DNA of 64,000 bases, taken from the NCBI RefSeq assembly GCF_900166585.1, contig NZ_FVZC01000009.1:248001-312000 (forward strand), given 5' to 3'. Shown piece after piece: positions 29,954-38,999 of this stretch. The DNA comes from Mesobacillus jeotgali. GTDB lineage: Bacteria > Bacillota > Bacilli > Bacillales > Cytobacillaceae. The translations under genes and the position numbers were made by a program. Numbering within the stretch: the first letter of the stretch is position 1; each line of letters starts with the position of its first letter. Below the pieces are notes generated by a model that did no database searches, was not told the DNA's origin, and was given only the letters and a program-made list of their open reading frames with translations.

Positions 29954-31771
29954 ATGACAAATGAATCTGCTGTGAAGAAATTGCCATCAAGAGATGAGGT
30001 TGCCACTGAAAATACGTGGAGACTTGAAGATATTTTTGCGAATGATGATGCCTGGGAGAATGAATTTAATGAAGTGAAGAGTTTGATTCCTTCAGTTGAG
30101 GAGTATCAGGGTAAACTCGGAGAAAGTGCTGACCAGCTATATAATGCTCTCCAATTGCAGGATAAACTGCTTGAGCGCCTTGGCAGACTTTATACATATG
30201 CACATATGCGCTATGACCAGGATACTACGAATTCTTTTTATCAGGGTCTTGATGATCGAATCAAGAATCTTTATTCTCAGGCTGGAAGTTCGCTGGCTTT
30301 CATCGTTCCGGAAATTCTCGCTGTCGATGAAGAAAAAATCAAGGGCTTTTTAACGGAAAAAGAAGAGCTAAAACTATATGAGCATGCATTAGAGGAAATC
30401 AACCTTCAGCGGCCTCATGTCCTTTCTGCTGAACAGGAAGCCTTGCTAGCACAGGCAGGAGAGGTAATGAGCTCTCCGGCAAATACTTTTGGCATGCTGA
30501 ACAATGCGGATTTAGAATTTCCTTCGATCAAGGATGAGAACGGCGAAGAAGTGGAAATAACACACGGCCGCTATATCCGTTTTCTTGAAAGCGAGGATCG
30601 CAGAGTACGTGAGGATGCCTTTAAAGCTGTCTATAAAACATATGGCAGCTTCAAAAATACTTTTGCCAGTACATTAAGCGGCAATATCAAGAAGGATAAC
30701 TTCAACGCGCGAATTCGTAAATATGATTCTGCCAGGCATGCTGCGCTCGCTGCGAATAATATCCCTGAAAGTGTCTATGAAAACCTGGTGAATACGGTGA
30801 ATGATAATCTGCACCTGCTTCACAGATATATAAAGCTTCGCAGGAAGGTTTTAGGCCTGGAAAAGCTTCATATGTATGACCTTTTCACACCATTGGTAAA
30901 GAACGTAAAAATGGAAATCCCTTATGGCGAGGCTAAAGATTATGTCCTTAAAGGCCTAGAGCCACTGGGTCAGGAGTATAATCAGGTTCTTCAAGAAGGC
31001 TTTGAAAATCGCTGGGTGGATGTGTATGAGAACAAAGGAAAGCGAAGCGGTGCCTATTCTTCTGGAGCGTATGGCACAAACCCGTATATCCTGATGAACT
31101 GGCAGGACAATGTGAATAATCTTTTCACACTCGCCCATGAATTCGGCCATTCTGTACACAGCTACTACACAAGGAAAACACAGCCATATCCATATGGAAG
31201 CTACTCCATTTTCGTTGCAGAAGTAGCCTCAACATGCAATGAAGCACTGTTGAATGACTATATGCTGAAAACGATTGATGATGAGCAGAAGCGACTTTAT
31301 CTGTTAAACCACTATCTCGAAGGATTCCGAGGTACTGTATTCAGGCAGACAATGTTCGCGGAGTTTGAACATCTGATTCACCAAAAAGCACAGAATAACG
31401 AAGCACTGACTGCAGACGCGTTAACGAAGGACTATTACGAGCTGAACAAAAAATACTTCGGTGAAGAAGACATCATTATCGATGAGGAAATCGGCCTCGA
31501 ATGGTCAAGGATCCCGCATTTCTATTACAATTATTATGTTTACCAGTATGCGACCGGCTTCAGTGCTGCAACAGCGCTCAGCAAACAAATCCTTGAAGAA
31601 GGACAGCCGGCTGTCGACCGCTATGTTGAATTCCTGAAATCAGGAAGTTCTGACTACCCAATCGAAGTCCTGAAAAAAGCAGGAGTCGATATGACCAGCT
31701 CAAGGCCAATAGAAGAAGCATTGAAAGTATTCGAAGAAAAACTCAATGAGATGGAAGCACTGCTTTCATAA
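29954..31771 (+). CDS. pepF: Oligoendopeptidase F
   Basis: 605 aa M3-family metallopeptidase cleaving short peptides in the cytosol. Zinc site HEFGH at residues 395-399, with the downstream Glu in the VAEVASTCNE stretch as third ligand. ATG behind AAGGAGGATC. Its product complements the three peptide importers in this window by degrading imported peptides (inference). Confidence 0.96.
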   Translation: MTNESAVKKLPSRDEVATENTWRLEDIFANDDAWENEFNEVKSLIPSVEEYQGKLGESADQLYNALQLQDKLLERLGRLYTYAHMRYDQDTTNSFYQGLDDRIKNLYSQAGSSLAFIVPEILAVDEEKIKGFLTEKEELKLYEHALEEINLQRPHVLSAEQEALLAQAGEVMSSPANTFGMLNNADLEFPSIKDENGEEVEITHGRYIRFLESEDRRVREDAFKAVYKTYGSFKNTFASTLSGNIKKDNFNARIRKYDSARHAALAANNIPESVYENLVNTVNDNLHLLHRYIKLRRKVLGLEKLHMYDLFTPLVKNVKMEIPYGEAKDYVLKGLEPLGQEYNQVLQEGFENRWVDVYENKGKRSGAYSSGAYGTNPYILMNWQDNVNNLFTLAHEFGHSVHSYYTRKTQPYPYGSYSIFVAEVASTCNEALLNDYMLKTIDDEQKRLYLLNHYLEGFRGTVFRQTMFAEFEHLIHQKAQNNEALTADALTKDYYELNKKYFGEEDIIIDEEIGLEWSRIPHFYYNYYVYQYATGFSAATALSKQILEEGQPAVDRYVEFLKSGSSDYPIEVLKKAGVDMTSSRPIEEALKVFEEKLNEMEALLS

Positions 31772-31968
31772 AATAAGGCTCTTTCTCAAACTTTGCTGCT
31801 TTTGACTACCAAATAGGATGGAATTACCTGATTATCTTTACAAAATTAACGCTTATTAAGAGAAAAGAGCTTGCAAATTTAGTACCGACCTACAAAATGG
31901 CTTTTATCACGTTAAAATCGGCTTTAGGATTTTAACAACAATCTTTACGAAAACAGCCTAAAATAAAG

Positions 31969-31997
31969 AACCGGCTGCATCTTAGCAGCCGGTTTTT
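31969..31997 (+). terminator. Terminator downstream of pepF
   Basis: Stem AACCGGCTGC/GCAGCCGGTT, 10 bp, then TTT. About 200 bp after pepF; the stretch between holds nothing recognisable. Confidence 0.8.
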
Positions 31998-32002
31998 GGC
32001 TT

Positions 32003-32176
32003 TTAGAAACCTTTGAACTTTTTTCGGTTATTTAAATATATCAGTAAAATAAAAAGTGAGAAAAAAAGGAGAGGGGAGGTCAAATATAAAGGCAAAAGAT
32101 GCATCAACCCACCAATTTGGAGAAGAAATGAAAAAAGTATGAAAAGAGCTATAAGGCAAAGCCCTAATTTATCCAC
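32003..32176 (-). CDS. Possible small membrane protein
   Basis: 57 aa from GTG 32176, 8 nt after GGAG. Almost entirely hydrophobic, two helices, ending in the basic tail LNNRKKFKGF. A fitting promoter lies 20 bp upstream on the same strand. Not recognised; coding is plausible rather than proven. Confidence 0.45.
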   Translation of the reverse strand: MDKLGLCLIALFILFSFLLQIGGLMHLLPLYLTSPLLFFSLFILLIYLNNRKKFKGF

Positions 32177-32195
32177 CAGCATCACTCCGGATCAC

Positions 32196-32224
32196 TTTAT
32201 AATTGATATATATGCTTCTGTCCA
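32196..32224 (-). promoter_or_regulatory. Promoter for the small minus-strand frame
   Basis: On the minus strand TGGACA (32219-32224), 17-bp spacer, TATAAA (32196-32201). Confidence 0.5.
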
Positions 32225-32275
32225 TGTGATGATGAGTGGTATTTGACAATATTGTGAAATAACACACAAGTATAT

Positions 32276-32429
32276 TGTTATAATGTGTTTGGCTATGGTA
32301 TATTTATGTCGTGAAGTTGATCACAAGCAAACATTTACCCCTTTGTTTGACCGTGAAAAATTTCTCCCATCCCCTTTGTTCGTATAAAATAGAAAAGACC
32401 TTGCAGTTGGAGAGCTGCAAGGTCTTTTT
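32276..32429 (+). ncRNA. Candidate small RNA
   Basis: An extended -10 element TGTTATAAT (32276-32284) is followed about 110 bp later by a strong terminator (32393-32429) with no open frame or ribosome site between. Together they outline a transcript of about 140 nt. No -35 match was found, so the promoter is weak evidence. Confidence 0.35.
32393..32429. terminator. Strong hairpin terminator
   Basis: Stem AAAAGACCTTGCAG/CTGCAAGGTCTTTT, 14 bp, T5 on plus and T4 on minus. No convergent gene pair explains it. Confidence 0.8.
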
Positions 32430-32539
32430 CTGTGTTAATATATGATGACAAACCAGGTTCGAAAAGATACTGGGCAAAAAAACCAAGCAAAAACGCCCTA
32501 TGGCAACCATGCATGTTAGGATTTCAGGAAACCTCAAGA

Positions 32540-32633
32540 TATCTACCACATATTCGAATATATCAACCACTTTTGAGAATATATCAACCACTTTATTGAC
32601 TATATCAACCACATTTTCAAAGATATCGATCAA
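32540..32633. repeat. Five tandem units of 21 bp
   Basis: TATCAACCAC-like cores start at 32540 (TATCTACCAC), 32561, 32582, 32603 and 32624 (TATCGATCAA), exactly 21 bp apart. On the minus strand each unit reads as a heptad (VVDIFSK-like), producing an open frame at 32304-32657 that crosses a strong terminator and is not taken as a gene. Confidence 0.75.
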
Positions 32634-32683
32634 GATCAAATTTTGGAGCAAATCCATTTCTTAAAAAGCCAGCATCTATTTAA

Positions 32684-32714
32684 ACAAAAAATGACCGTGC
32701 CTGGGCACGGTCAT
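32684..32714 (-). terminator. Terminator of yjbI-spxH
   Basis: Stem ATGACCGTGCC/GGCACGGTCAT with T6 on the minus strand; the spxH stop codon is inside the stem. Confidence 0.85.
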
Positions 32715-33592
32715 CCTTCAAGATATCGCCAGAACATCCCATATTTAGCGGGGATTTGTTCAACCTTTTGTTTTAGCATCAACTTCTTTAATTCCTTTTC
32801 AGCCTGTTGTACGGTCATGTCATAGACGACGGCCACTTCCTTGGAGGCAACCATTTTGTACTGCTTCAGGAATTGTTCAAGGTTTGGCGGCTGGGCAGCA
32901 TTCGGCTTTGCCTGGAGCATTTCTTCGAGAATCTCAACGTACACCTCATAGGGGTAAAGTCCGGTAATCTTTATACCCTCTTCTTCAACATTGGCGTTGA
33001 AAAAGACGAGAGTCGGTATTTCCTGGACATCCATTTCATTGGTGATTTTCAAATCACATTGGAATGCTTTTGCAGCTGTTTCAGAATGAATATCTGTCAC
33101 GAACTCCTCAACATCCAGTCCCACGTTTCTTGCGCATGACTTGAGCACTTCAAAGTTGGAAACATTCTGCTTTTCAAGAAACAATACTTCCTGGAGCTTG
33201 CGCAGGAATCTGATGCCCTTCTTTCTCCCCTGTAATTCTGCCGATTTAATGGCAATCGAAGCCAAATAGGGAGAGGATACAGGGTTTTCGAACCAAAGGG
33301 AGCCGTCACAGGACATGCCTGTTCTGCTTGCTGTTTTTTCCCAGAGCTCTGCAATGGTTTCGTAACGTTTCTTTCGGTTCATGTTCAGAGTGGCGAGTCT
33401 TCCGCTTAGTATATGTCTGATGGAGAAATATTTTCCATATTCGATGTGCAGCTTTTTGATGATTGGCTCAAGTGCCCAGCATTCAGGACAAAGCGGATCA
33501 ACAAACATATAGATTTCTAAAGGCTTCTTATCCAAGCTATGACAGTATTCAGACGGGTCATAGCTCAAAAGGTTTTCACGGCTGAGTCTCAT
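32711..33592 (-). CDS. spxH: ClpXP adaptor SpxH (YjbH)
   Basis: 293 aa, DsbA/thioredoxin-like fold without signal peptide, so cytosolic. CPEC at residues 35-38 in [14 protein letters not shown]. In B. subtilis YjbH binds Spx and speeds its degradation by ClpXP; the target gene spx lies 7 kb away. Its ATG overlaps the yjbI stop by four bases (ATGA), so it is translationally coupled. Confidence 0.94.
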   Translation of the reverse strand: MRLSRENLLSYDPSEYCHSLDKKPLEIYMFVDPLCPECWALEPIIKKLHIEYGKYFSIRHILSGRLATLNMNRKKRYETIAELWEKTASRTGMSCDGSLWFENPVSSPYLASIAIKSAELQGRKKGIRFLRKLQEVLFLEKQNVSNFEVLKSCARNVGLDVEEFVTDIHSETAAKAFQCDLKITNEMDVQEIPTLVFFNANVEEEGIKITGLYPYEVYVEILEEMLQAKPNAAQPPNLEQFLKQYKMVASKEVAVVYDMTVQQAEKELKKLMLKQKVEQIPAKYGMFWRYLEG

Positions 33593-33990
33593 AGGTTCTC
33601 ACCGTTTTCATTGTCTGGTGTATTGATCATATGCTGGGCGGTCAGGTAGAGCCTGGCGTAAAAATCCTCCCTTAGAGGGCCATCAAGTCCTACTTCATCC
33701 ATTGCTTCTGCCATACAGGCAAGCCAGGCTTTTGCCCTGGTTGGCGTAATTTCGAACGGCAGATGTCTTGCGCGAAGCATTGGATGGCCATGTTCGTTCG
33801 TATATAAGGGCGGCCCTCCTAAATATTGAGTCAAAAACTGCTTTTGTTTGCGTGCAGTTTCTGATAAGTCGTCCGGGAATATAGGAGCAAGATCAGGATG
33901 CCTTCCAACACGCTGGTAGAAAGCATCAACCAGCCGGTGAAGTGTCCCTTCGCCAATGGCTTCGAATGGTAAGGTCTTATTCTCAACCAT
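33589..33990 (-). CDS. yjbI: Truncated haemoglobin YjbI (group II)
   Basis: 133 aa, full length for TrHbO proteins. Characteristic [21 protein letters not shown] and [11 protein letters not shown] with the proximal His. Binds haem and oxygen or NO. ATG behind AAGGAGTT. First gene of an operon with spxH, as in B. subtilis. Confidence 0.95.
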   Translation of the reverse strand: MVENKTLPFEAIGEGTLHRLVDAFYQRVGRHPDLAPIFPDDLSETARKQKQFLTQYLGGPPLYTNEHGHPMLRARHLPFEITPTRAKAWLACMAEAMDEVGLDGPLREDFYARLYLTAQHMINTPDNENGENL

Positions 33991-34226
33991 ATTGATAACT
34001 CCTTTAAAATAGATTTTAGAAATTTCATTCAGCTTTGATAGTTATGCTATTTATTTTAGCAATGCTAAATTTATATCTCAAACAAATAGGCTTGTGTTCG
34101 AGAAAAACAGTGATTTTTAGCTTTAAAAAGCATCAATTTTGATAAAAAACCTGGTGACAAGTTTCAATCCCCGCAGGCGTGAAAAAGTCGCTTGCACCTT
34201 TCTGATGATTGCTTTACTAATTTACA

Positions 34227-34259
34227 CAAAAAAACCGTCTGTTACCACTCACAGACGGT
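34227..34259 (-). terminator. Terminator of yjbK-yjbJ
   Basis: Stem ACCGTCTGT/ACAGACGGT with T7 on the minus strand. The 200 bp between here and yjbI hold nothing recognised. Confidence 0.85.
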
Positions 34260-34297
34260 CAAAAAAGGTGGAAGTATCTTCCTTATATATACACTTA

Positions 34298-34942
34298 TTA
34301 ACTGTAAAAAACATCGGTGACTTTTTTTACGTAATTTTGTGTTTCTTTAAATGGAGGAATTCCGCCATATTTATCTACATTACCAGGTCCAGCATTGTAA
34401 GCAGCAAGCGCCAGCTCTATATTATTATCATATCTGTCCATCATTTGCCGGAGATATTTTGTTCCTCCGAAAATATTCTCTCCTGGATCGAAAACGTTTT
34501 TCACACCCAGGCCTCTTGCCGTAGACGGCATCAATTGCATCAACCCTGACGCACCTGCATGGCTGACTGCATTTGGATTGAAGTTGGATTCCTTTTGAAT
34601 AACGGATTTGATCAGCTTGGCTGGGATATTGAACATTGCAGCCGCCTTATCAATCATTCCATCAAAATCTTCATTATTTTTAGCAGCGACCTTAGTCAGC
34701 TGTATGGGGGGAAGCATTTGTGCGATGTTCTGTTTAGCTAGATCAATTGAGCTGACAGCAGCTTGAGCACTATCGAACAGCTCTTCTAGCCTTGTTGCCG
34801 TAGCACCAAGGGCATTGCTTTGATCATTGAGGATGCCTGAAAGCAAATCCTGAAAGAGTCCATTGCCAGTTTGTCCTGTGGTCTGGTTGAAATTTTGAAG
34901 GGCCTGCAATTCGAGCATGGATTTTAACTGATCAACATTCAT
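34298..34942 (-). CDS. yjbJ: Lytic transglycosylase YjbJ (CwlQ-type)
   Basis: 214 aa. SLT domain in the C-terminal half: catalytic Glu in [12 protein letters not shown], then [15 protein letters not shown] and [17 protein letters not shown]. Cleaves the glycan strand of peptidoglycan. No signal peptide is visible; the N-terminal 100 residues are polar and helical. Follows yjbK by 19 bp. Confidence 0.93.
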   Translation of the reverse strand: MNVDQLKSMLELQALQNFNQTTGQTGNGLFQDLLSGILNDQSNALGATATRLEELFDSAQAAVSSIDLAKQNIAQMLPPIQLTKVAAKNNEDFDGMIDKAAAMFNIPAKLIKSVIQKESNFNPNAVSHAGASGLMQLMPSTARGLGVKNVFDPGENIFGGTKYLRQMMDRYDNNIELALAAYNAGPGNVDKYGGIPPFKETQNYVKKVTDVFYS

Positions 34943-34961
34943 TCTATTTCTCCTGCCTGGT

Positions 34962-35549
34962 TTATTCTCTTAAAAGATTGTATTTTTTTGCGTAAAATCG
35001 TTTGATTTTATTATCGGTAGATCTGAGCGGGATTTTAAGTTCTTCCAGGAATTTGGAGTAAATCTTATATCCTTCTGACTCATTCGTCACTTCATATTCT
35101 AGCTCATAATCTTCTGTATTTAAATAGTAACTATGGTCCAGAACAAGTAATCCACCTTTATACTCAACCTCAGCGCGAATGGTTTTAAGTGAACCAAAGT
35201 ATTGCAAATCCTCTATATCTGATATCACTTCCAGAATAGCAGTTTTTACTTCACCCTCTGGCAATTTTCCGGCTGACAACGCGTTTTCTGCCTGAAGTGG
35301 AGTTAATATCTGATTCGTTTCGAGCAATCCCTGTTTAGCAGGCTGCTTTAAGGTCATTTCGAAAATATCTCCCTTTTCCCTTATCCTCAAAGCTGAGCCT
35401 TTATCCTTCAAGGAAAATGAGGGAGTATCAAAATAATGGTTAACCTGTTCTTTAAAGTGCTCCGGCCCTAAATTGAAGTATCCCGACAGGAAGGTGAACT
35501 CTTCCTGAGTCAGCATGTTCTTGAATTCGATTTCGATATTCTTGCTCAC
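34962..35549 (-). CDS. yjbK: CYTH-domain protein YjbK
   Basis: 195 aa from GTG 35549 ([12 protein letters not shown]), with AAAGGA upstream; the longer frame lacks support. The N-terminal EIEFK is the ExExK signature of CYTH (triphosphate tunnel metalloenzyme) proteins, which bind or hydrolyse triphosphorylated substrates. Basic/acidic tunnel strands such as [18 protein letters not shown] fit. Cognate substrate unknown. Confidence 0.88.
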   Translation of the reverse strand: MSKNIEIEFKNMLTQEEFTFLSGYFNLGPEHFKEQVNHYFDTPSFSLKDKGSALRIREKGDIFEMTLKQPAKQGLLETNQILTPLQAENALSAGKLPEGEVKTAILEVISDIEDLQYFGSLKTIRAEVEYKGGLLVLDHSYYLNTEDYELEYEVTNESEGYKIYSKFLEELKIPLRSTDNKIKRFYAKKYNLLRE

Positions 35550-35668
35550 ATACGTCCGTCCTTTCAAATAAGCTTCCCTTATTATCTCGTTAAAAGTGGC
35601 TGGCTTCAATCTTTAGTAGAAAATGGTTCTATATGATAAAATAAAAAAGATTATGGAGGTTGAAAAAA

Positions 35669-36049
35669 ATGAGCAAAAAGATTCTAGTTACAGATGCAAA
35701 AATTGAAAATGATGAGCTGCTGCTCAATACAGACTTGGAGACAGAAATGACAAGACTTTCCGCCACAGGGCAAATGCTTGTAGATTCTGATCAATTTTCC
35801 TTTATTTATATTGTTGATCATGAAGAGGGATATCAATATGTCACAATCCCAGAAGCTGCATGGGGTGCGATTCAAAGAGGGCTCCAGGCTGGGCATGAAG
35901 CGTTTTTAACTAATGCGGGAGGCAAGCTGAAACTGGAAAGCTTCCGTGGTGAAATGGAATATTTGATTGAAAATATAACCGGAAACAGCAACTATGGAGA
36001 GGAAATGGTCACGAAAGTGGAACAGGTATTTACCGCACCATCCGCTTAG
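35669..36049 (+). CDS. yjbL: UPF0738 protein YjbL
   Basis: 126 aa from ATG 35669, 9 nt behind GGAGG. Recognised as the UPF0738/YjbL family by sequence (SKKILVTDAKIENDELLL) and place between yjbK and yjbM. Acidic, soluble, function unknown. Confidence 0.87.
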   Translation: MSKKILVTDAKIENDELLLNTDLETEMTRLSATGQMLVDSDQFSFIYIVDHEEGYQYVTIPEAAWGAIQRGLQAGHEAFLTNAGGKLKLESFRGEMEYLIENITGNSNYGEEMVTKVEQVFTAPSA

Positions 36050-36083
36050 GCTTTCGTGAATAGAACCGGATGAGGTGACTGAT

Positions 36084-36722
36084 GTGAAACACTGGGATCA
36101 ATTTTTAGAACCTTACAAACACGCTGTTGAAGAGCTGAAGGTAAAGCTAAAAGGTATCAGGAGCCAATATGAGCTCCATTCAGACCATTCCCCGATTGAA
36201 TTTGTAACAGGAAGGGTAAAGCCTATTGCGAGCATACTGGATAAAGCTCATCAAAAAGGGATTTCACTGGATAAGCTCGATACAGAAATGCAGGATATTG
36301 CCGGGTTGAGAATCATGTGCCAGTTCGTGGACGATATCAAGACAGTGGTTGAATTGCTGAGAAACCGGAATGATTTTGAAATCGTGGAGGAAAGGGATTA
36401 CATCTCTCATAAAAAAGCAAGCGGATACCGCTCCTACCATGTTGTCATCCGATATCCAGTCCAGACGATCAGGGGAGAAAGAAACATCCTTGCTGAAATC
36501 CAGATCAGGACGCTGGCAATGAATTTTTGGGCCACAGTAGAGCACTCATTAAATTATAAGTATAAAGGGCTTTTTCCTGAAGATATAAAAATCAGGCTTC
36601 AGCGTGCAGCAGAGGCAGCGTTCCGCCTTGATGAAGAAATGTCGACGATCAGAGGGGAAATACAGGATGCACAGGCATTCTTCACACGGAAAAAAGAAAT
36701 GCAGCAGGATGGGAAGAAATAG
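36084..36722 (+). CDS. yjbM: Small alarmone synthetase YjbM (SAS1/RelQ)
   Basis: 212 aa from GTG 36084 behind GAGGTGA. Makes (p)ppGpp from GTP/GDP and ATP. RelA-SpoT synthetase motifs: HSPIEFVTGRVKP, MQDIAGLRIMCQF, ASGYRSYHVVIRYP and EIQIRTLAMNFWATVEHSLN. No hydrolase or TGS domain, as usual for small synthetases. Starts the yjbM-ppnK-yjbO series. Confidence 0.96.
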   Translation: MKHWDQFLEPYKHAVEELKVKLKGIRSQYELHSDHSPIEFVTGRVKPIASILDKAHQKGISLDKLDTEMQDIAGLRIMCQFVDDIKTVVELLRNRNDFEIVEERDYISHKKASGYRSYHVVIRYPVQTIRGERNILAEIQIRTLAMNFWATVEHSLNYKYKGLFPEDIKIRLQRAAEAAFRLDEEMSTIRGEIQDAQAFFTRKKEMQQDGKK

Positions 36723-36753
36723 TTTAAATCCGATATGCAGGGGTGTTTGAAAC

Positions 36754-37554
36754 ATGAAATTTGCGATCACTTCAAAGGGAGATTCCCGGTCCAATACATT
36801 GATGCATAAAATGAGGACATATTTATTGGACTTTGATCTACAATATGATGAAGACCAGCCGGACATCTGTATCTCTGTTGGAGGGGATGGAACCCTTTTG
36901 TACGCCTTCCACCGCTACAGCAGCAGGCTCGATAAAACCGCATTCATTGGAGTACATACAGGACATCTTGGCTTTTACGCCGACTGGGTTCCTGAAGAAA
37001 TAGAAAAGCTGGTCATTGCTATTGCCAAAACACCATACCAGGTGATTGAATATCCATTGCTCGAGGTAATCATCAGGTATCAGCACGGCGGACGGGAAAC
37101 CAGGTACCTGGCCTTGAATGAATCGACTGTTAAGTCGGTTGAAGGCACGCTGGTCATGGACGTTGAAATCAGGGGGCAGCATTTTGAACGTTTTCGCGGC
37201 GATGGCTTATGCGTGTCCACGCCATCAGGAAGTACAGCCTATAACAAAGCATTGGGCGGAGCCATCCTGCATCCATCTCTGAGGGCCATTCAAGTTGCGG
37301 AAATGGCATCAATCAACAACCGCGTTTTCAGGACCGTGGGCTCTCCGTTAATTCTGCCAGATCATCATACATGTACATTAAAACCTGTAAACAGACCAGA
37401 TTTTCAGGTGACCGTAGACCATTTGACACTTCTGCATAAAGACGTTAAATCGATCCAATTCAGAGTAGCAGATGAAAAAATCCGTTTTGCCAGATTCAGG
37501 CCCTTCCCATTCTGGAAAAGGGTACATGATTCCTTTATCTCTGATAGTGATTAA
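36754..37554 (+). CDS. ppnK: NAD kinase
   Basis: 266 aa, converts NAD to NADP with ATP. GGDGT at residues 43-47 and [21 protein letters not shown] near residue 150 are the kinase signatures. ATG with a rather weak upstream AGGGG. In B. subtilis this is yjbN/nadF, next to yjbM, as here. Confidence 0.96.
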   Translation: MKFAITSKGDSRSNTLMHKMRTYLLDFDLQYDEDQPDICISVGGDGTLLYAFHRYSSRLDKTAFIGVHTGHLGFYADWVPEEIEKLVIAIAKTPYQVIEYPLLEVIIRYQHGGRETRYLALNESTVKSVEGTLVMDVEIRGQHFERFRGDGLCVSTPSGSTAYNKALGGAILHPSLRAIQVAEMASINNRVFRTVGSPLILPDHHTCTLKPVNRPDFQVTVDHLTLLHKDVKSIQFRVADEKIRFARFRPFPFWKRVHDSFISDSD

Positions 37555-37600
37555 AGAGCAGTAAAATATTGAAAATGTCGTTGGACCTTTCTGAGCCAAA

Positions 37601-37831
37601 GAGCGTCAAAAATGTCTAAGAACCAGCGTTTAATAGACATTTCGAAGACAGAGGACGTCCAAAATGTCCAAGAACCAGCGTTTAATAGACATTTCGAAGA
37701 CAGAGGATGTCCAAAATGTCCAAGAACCAGCGTTTAATAGACATTTCGAAGACAGAGGATGTCCAAAATGTCCAAGAACCAGCGTTTAATAGACATTTCG
37801 AAGACAGAGGACGTCCAAAATGCCCAAGAAC
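37601..37831. repeat. 52-bp tandem repeat array
   Basis: Units begin at about 37601 (divergent), 37651, 37703, 37755, with a partial at 37807. Units 37651-37806 are nearly identical. Each contains AAGAACCAGCGTTTAATAG and an ATTTCG / AAAATGTC dyad able to form a hairpin. 52 is not a multiple of 3, so it is not coding. Lies between ppnK and yjbO. Confidence 0.9.
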
Positions 37832-37987
37832 GTTTCTTTGACCAACGAGCGGTTGGTGTTTCATAGTCTGGCATAAAGTTTAACTTTGGTGAAATCGAGC
37901 AGGACCAATATAATATTTCACGTCTTGATTCGTCGATGATAGCATTGAATTGTTTTAAACAAAACGAGACAGACAGGAGCAGCTGTG

Positions 37988-38893
37988 ATGGCGAAAAACT
38001 TTACATTGGAATTTACGGCCGCGGCTGCTGACCATGGGATGATGCTTAGGGAATTTCTCAAGGAGAAGGAAATTTCTAAATCGGCTTTGACTGATATTAA
38101 GTTCAAAGGCGGCTTGATTTCTGTAAATGATCGGGAAGTAAATGTCAGGTACATACTGAAAGATGCTGATCACATCAGAATTGAATTTCCCATTGAAGTT
38201 CCATCTTTAGGAATGAAGGGTGAACAGATTCCGCTTTCCATAATTTACGAAGATGAATATTTGCTGGTAGTCAATAAGCCTCCTGGAATGAATACGATTC
38301 CTTCCAGGGAGCATCCATTTGGCAGTCTTGCCAACGGACTGATCGGGTATTATGAAGAAAACGGAATTTCTGCCACGATTCATATTGTTACCAGGCTTGA
38401 CAGGGATACCTCTGGCCTTGTCCTCGTTGCGAAGCATAGCCATGTCCATCATTTATTCAGCAAGCAGCAAAGGTCGGGCGGTGTAAAACGGACCTATGAA
38501 GCGTTTGCTGAAGGTATGGTCGAGAAGGATGAGGGAACAATCGAAGCCCCGATTGCGAGGAAGCCTGACAGTATAATCGAACGGGAGGTAAATCCCGATG
38601 GGCAGTATGCTTGTACACTGTTTAAGGTGAGTGAACGTTTTGAGGACTTTACTCATATAAAGCTCCGATTAAAGACAGGCAGGACACATCAAATCAGAGT
38701 GCACATGAGCTTTATAGGTCATCCGCTGCTTGGTGATACTTTATATGGCGGCAATAGGACTAAAATTTCAAGACAAGCCCTGCATTGCCGGGAATTAAGC
38801 TTCACACATCCACTTTTGCATAAAGAAATGAATTTTCTTGCAAGCATTCCAATCGATATGAAGCAAGCGCTTGATAAAGGCAAATCGTTATAA
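37988..38893 (+). CDS. yjbO: RluA-family pseudouridine synthase YjbO
   Basis: 301 aa. ATG 37988, 8 nt from AGGAG. N-terminal S4-like RNA-binding part, then the catalytic motif RLDRDTSGL with Asp138 and the C-terminal GRTHQIRVHMSFIGHPLLGD. Isomerises uridine in rRNA or tRNA; the target for YjbO is not known. Separated from ppnK by the 52-bp repeats. Confidence 0.94.
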   Translation: MAKNFTLEFTAAAADHGMMLREFLKEKEISKSALTDIKFKGGLISVNDREVNVRYILKDADHIRIEFPIEVPSLGMKGEQIPLSIIYEDEYLLVVNKPPGMNTIPSREHPFGSLANGLIGYYEENGISATIHIVTRLDRDTSGLVLVAKHSHVHHLFSKQQRSGGVKRTYEAFAEGMVEKDEGTIEAPIARKPDSIIEREVNPDGQYACTLFKVSERFEDFTHIKLRLKTGRTHQIRVHMSFIGHPLLGDTLYGGNRTKISRQALHCRELSFTHPLLHKEMNFLASIPIDMKQALDKGKSL

Positions 38894-38999
38894 AAACGAT
38901 TTGTCTTTTTATTTTCTCTCAAAAATTTCATCCGATATTTCTGTGAAAACAACAAATCATAAAGAAGTAATAAATGAAATATGAGGGAGGAAACGTCAC

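Noticed and set aside
32304-32657. 117-codon minus frame with VVDIF heptads
   Set aside because: Explained by the 21-bp repeats; a strong terminator lies inside it and no ribosome site was found.
37601-37831. CRISPR array
   Set aside because: The 52-bp units are contiguous tandem copies without unique spacers, and no cas genes are present.
37682-37864. 60-codon minus frame in the ppnK-yjbO gap
   Set aside because: Produced by the 52-bp repeat, whose period is not a multiple of three.
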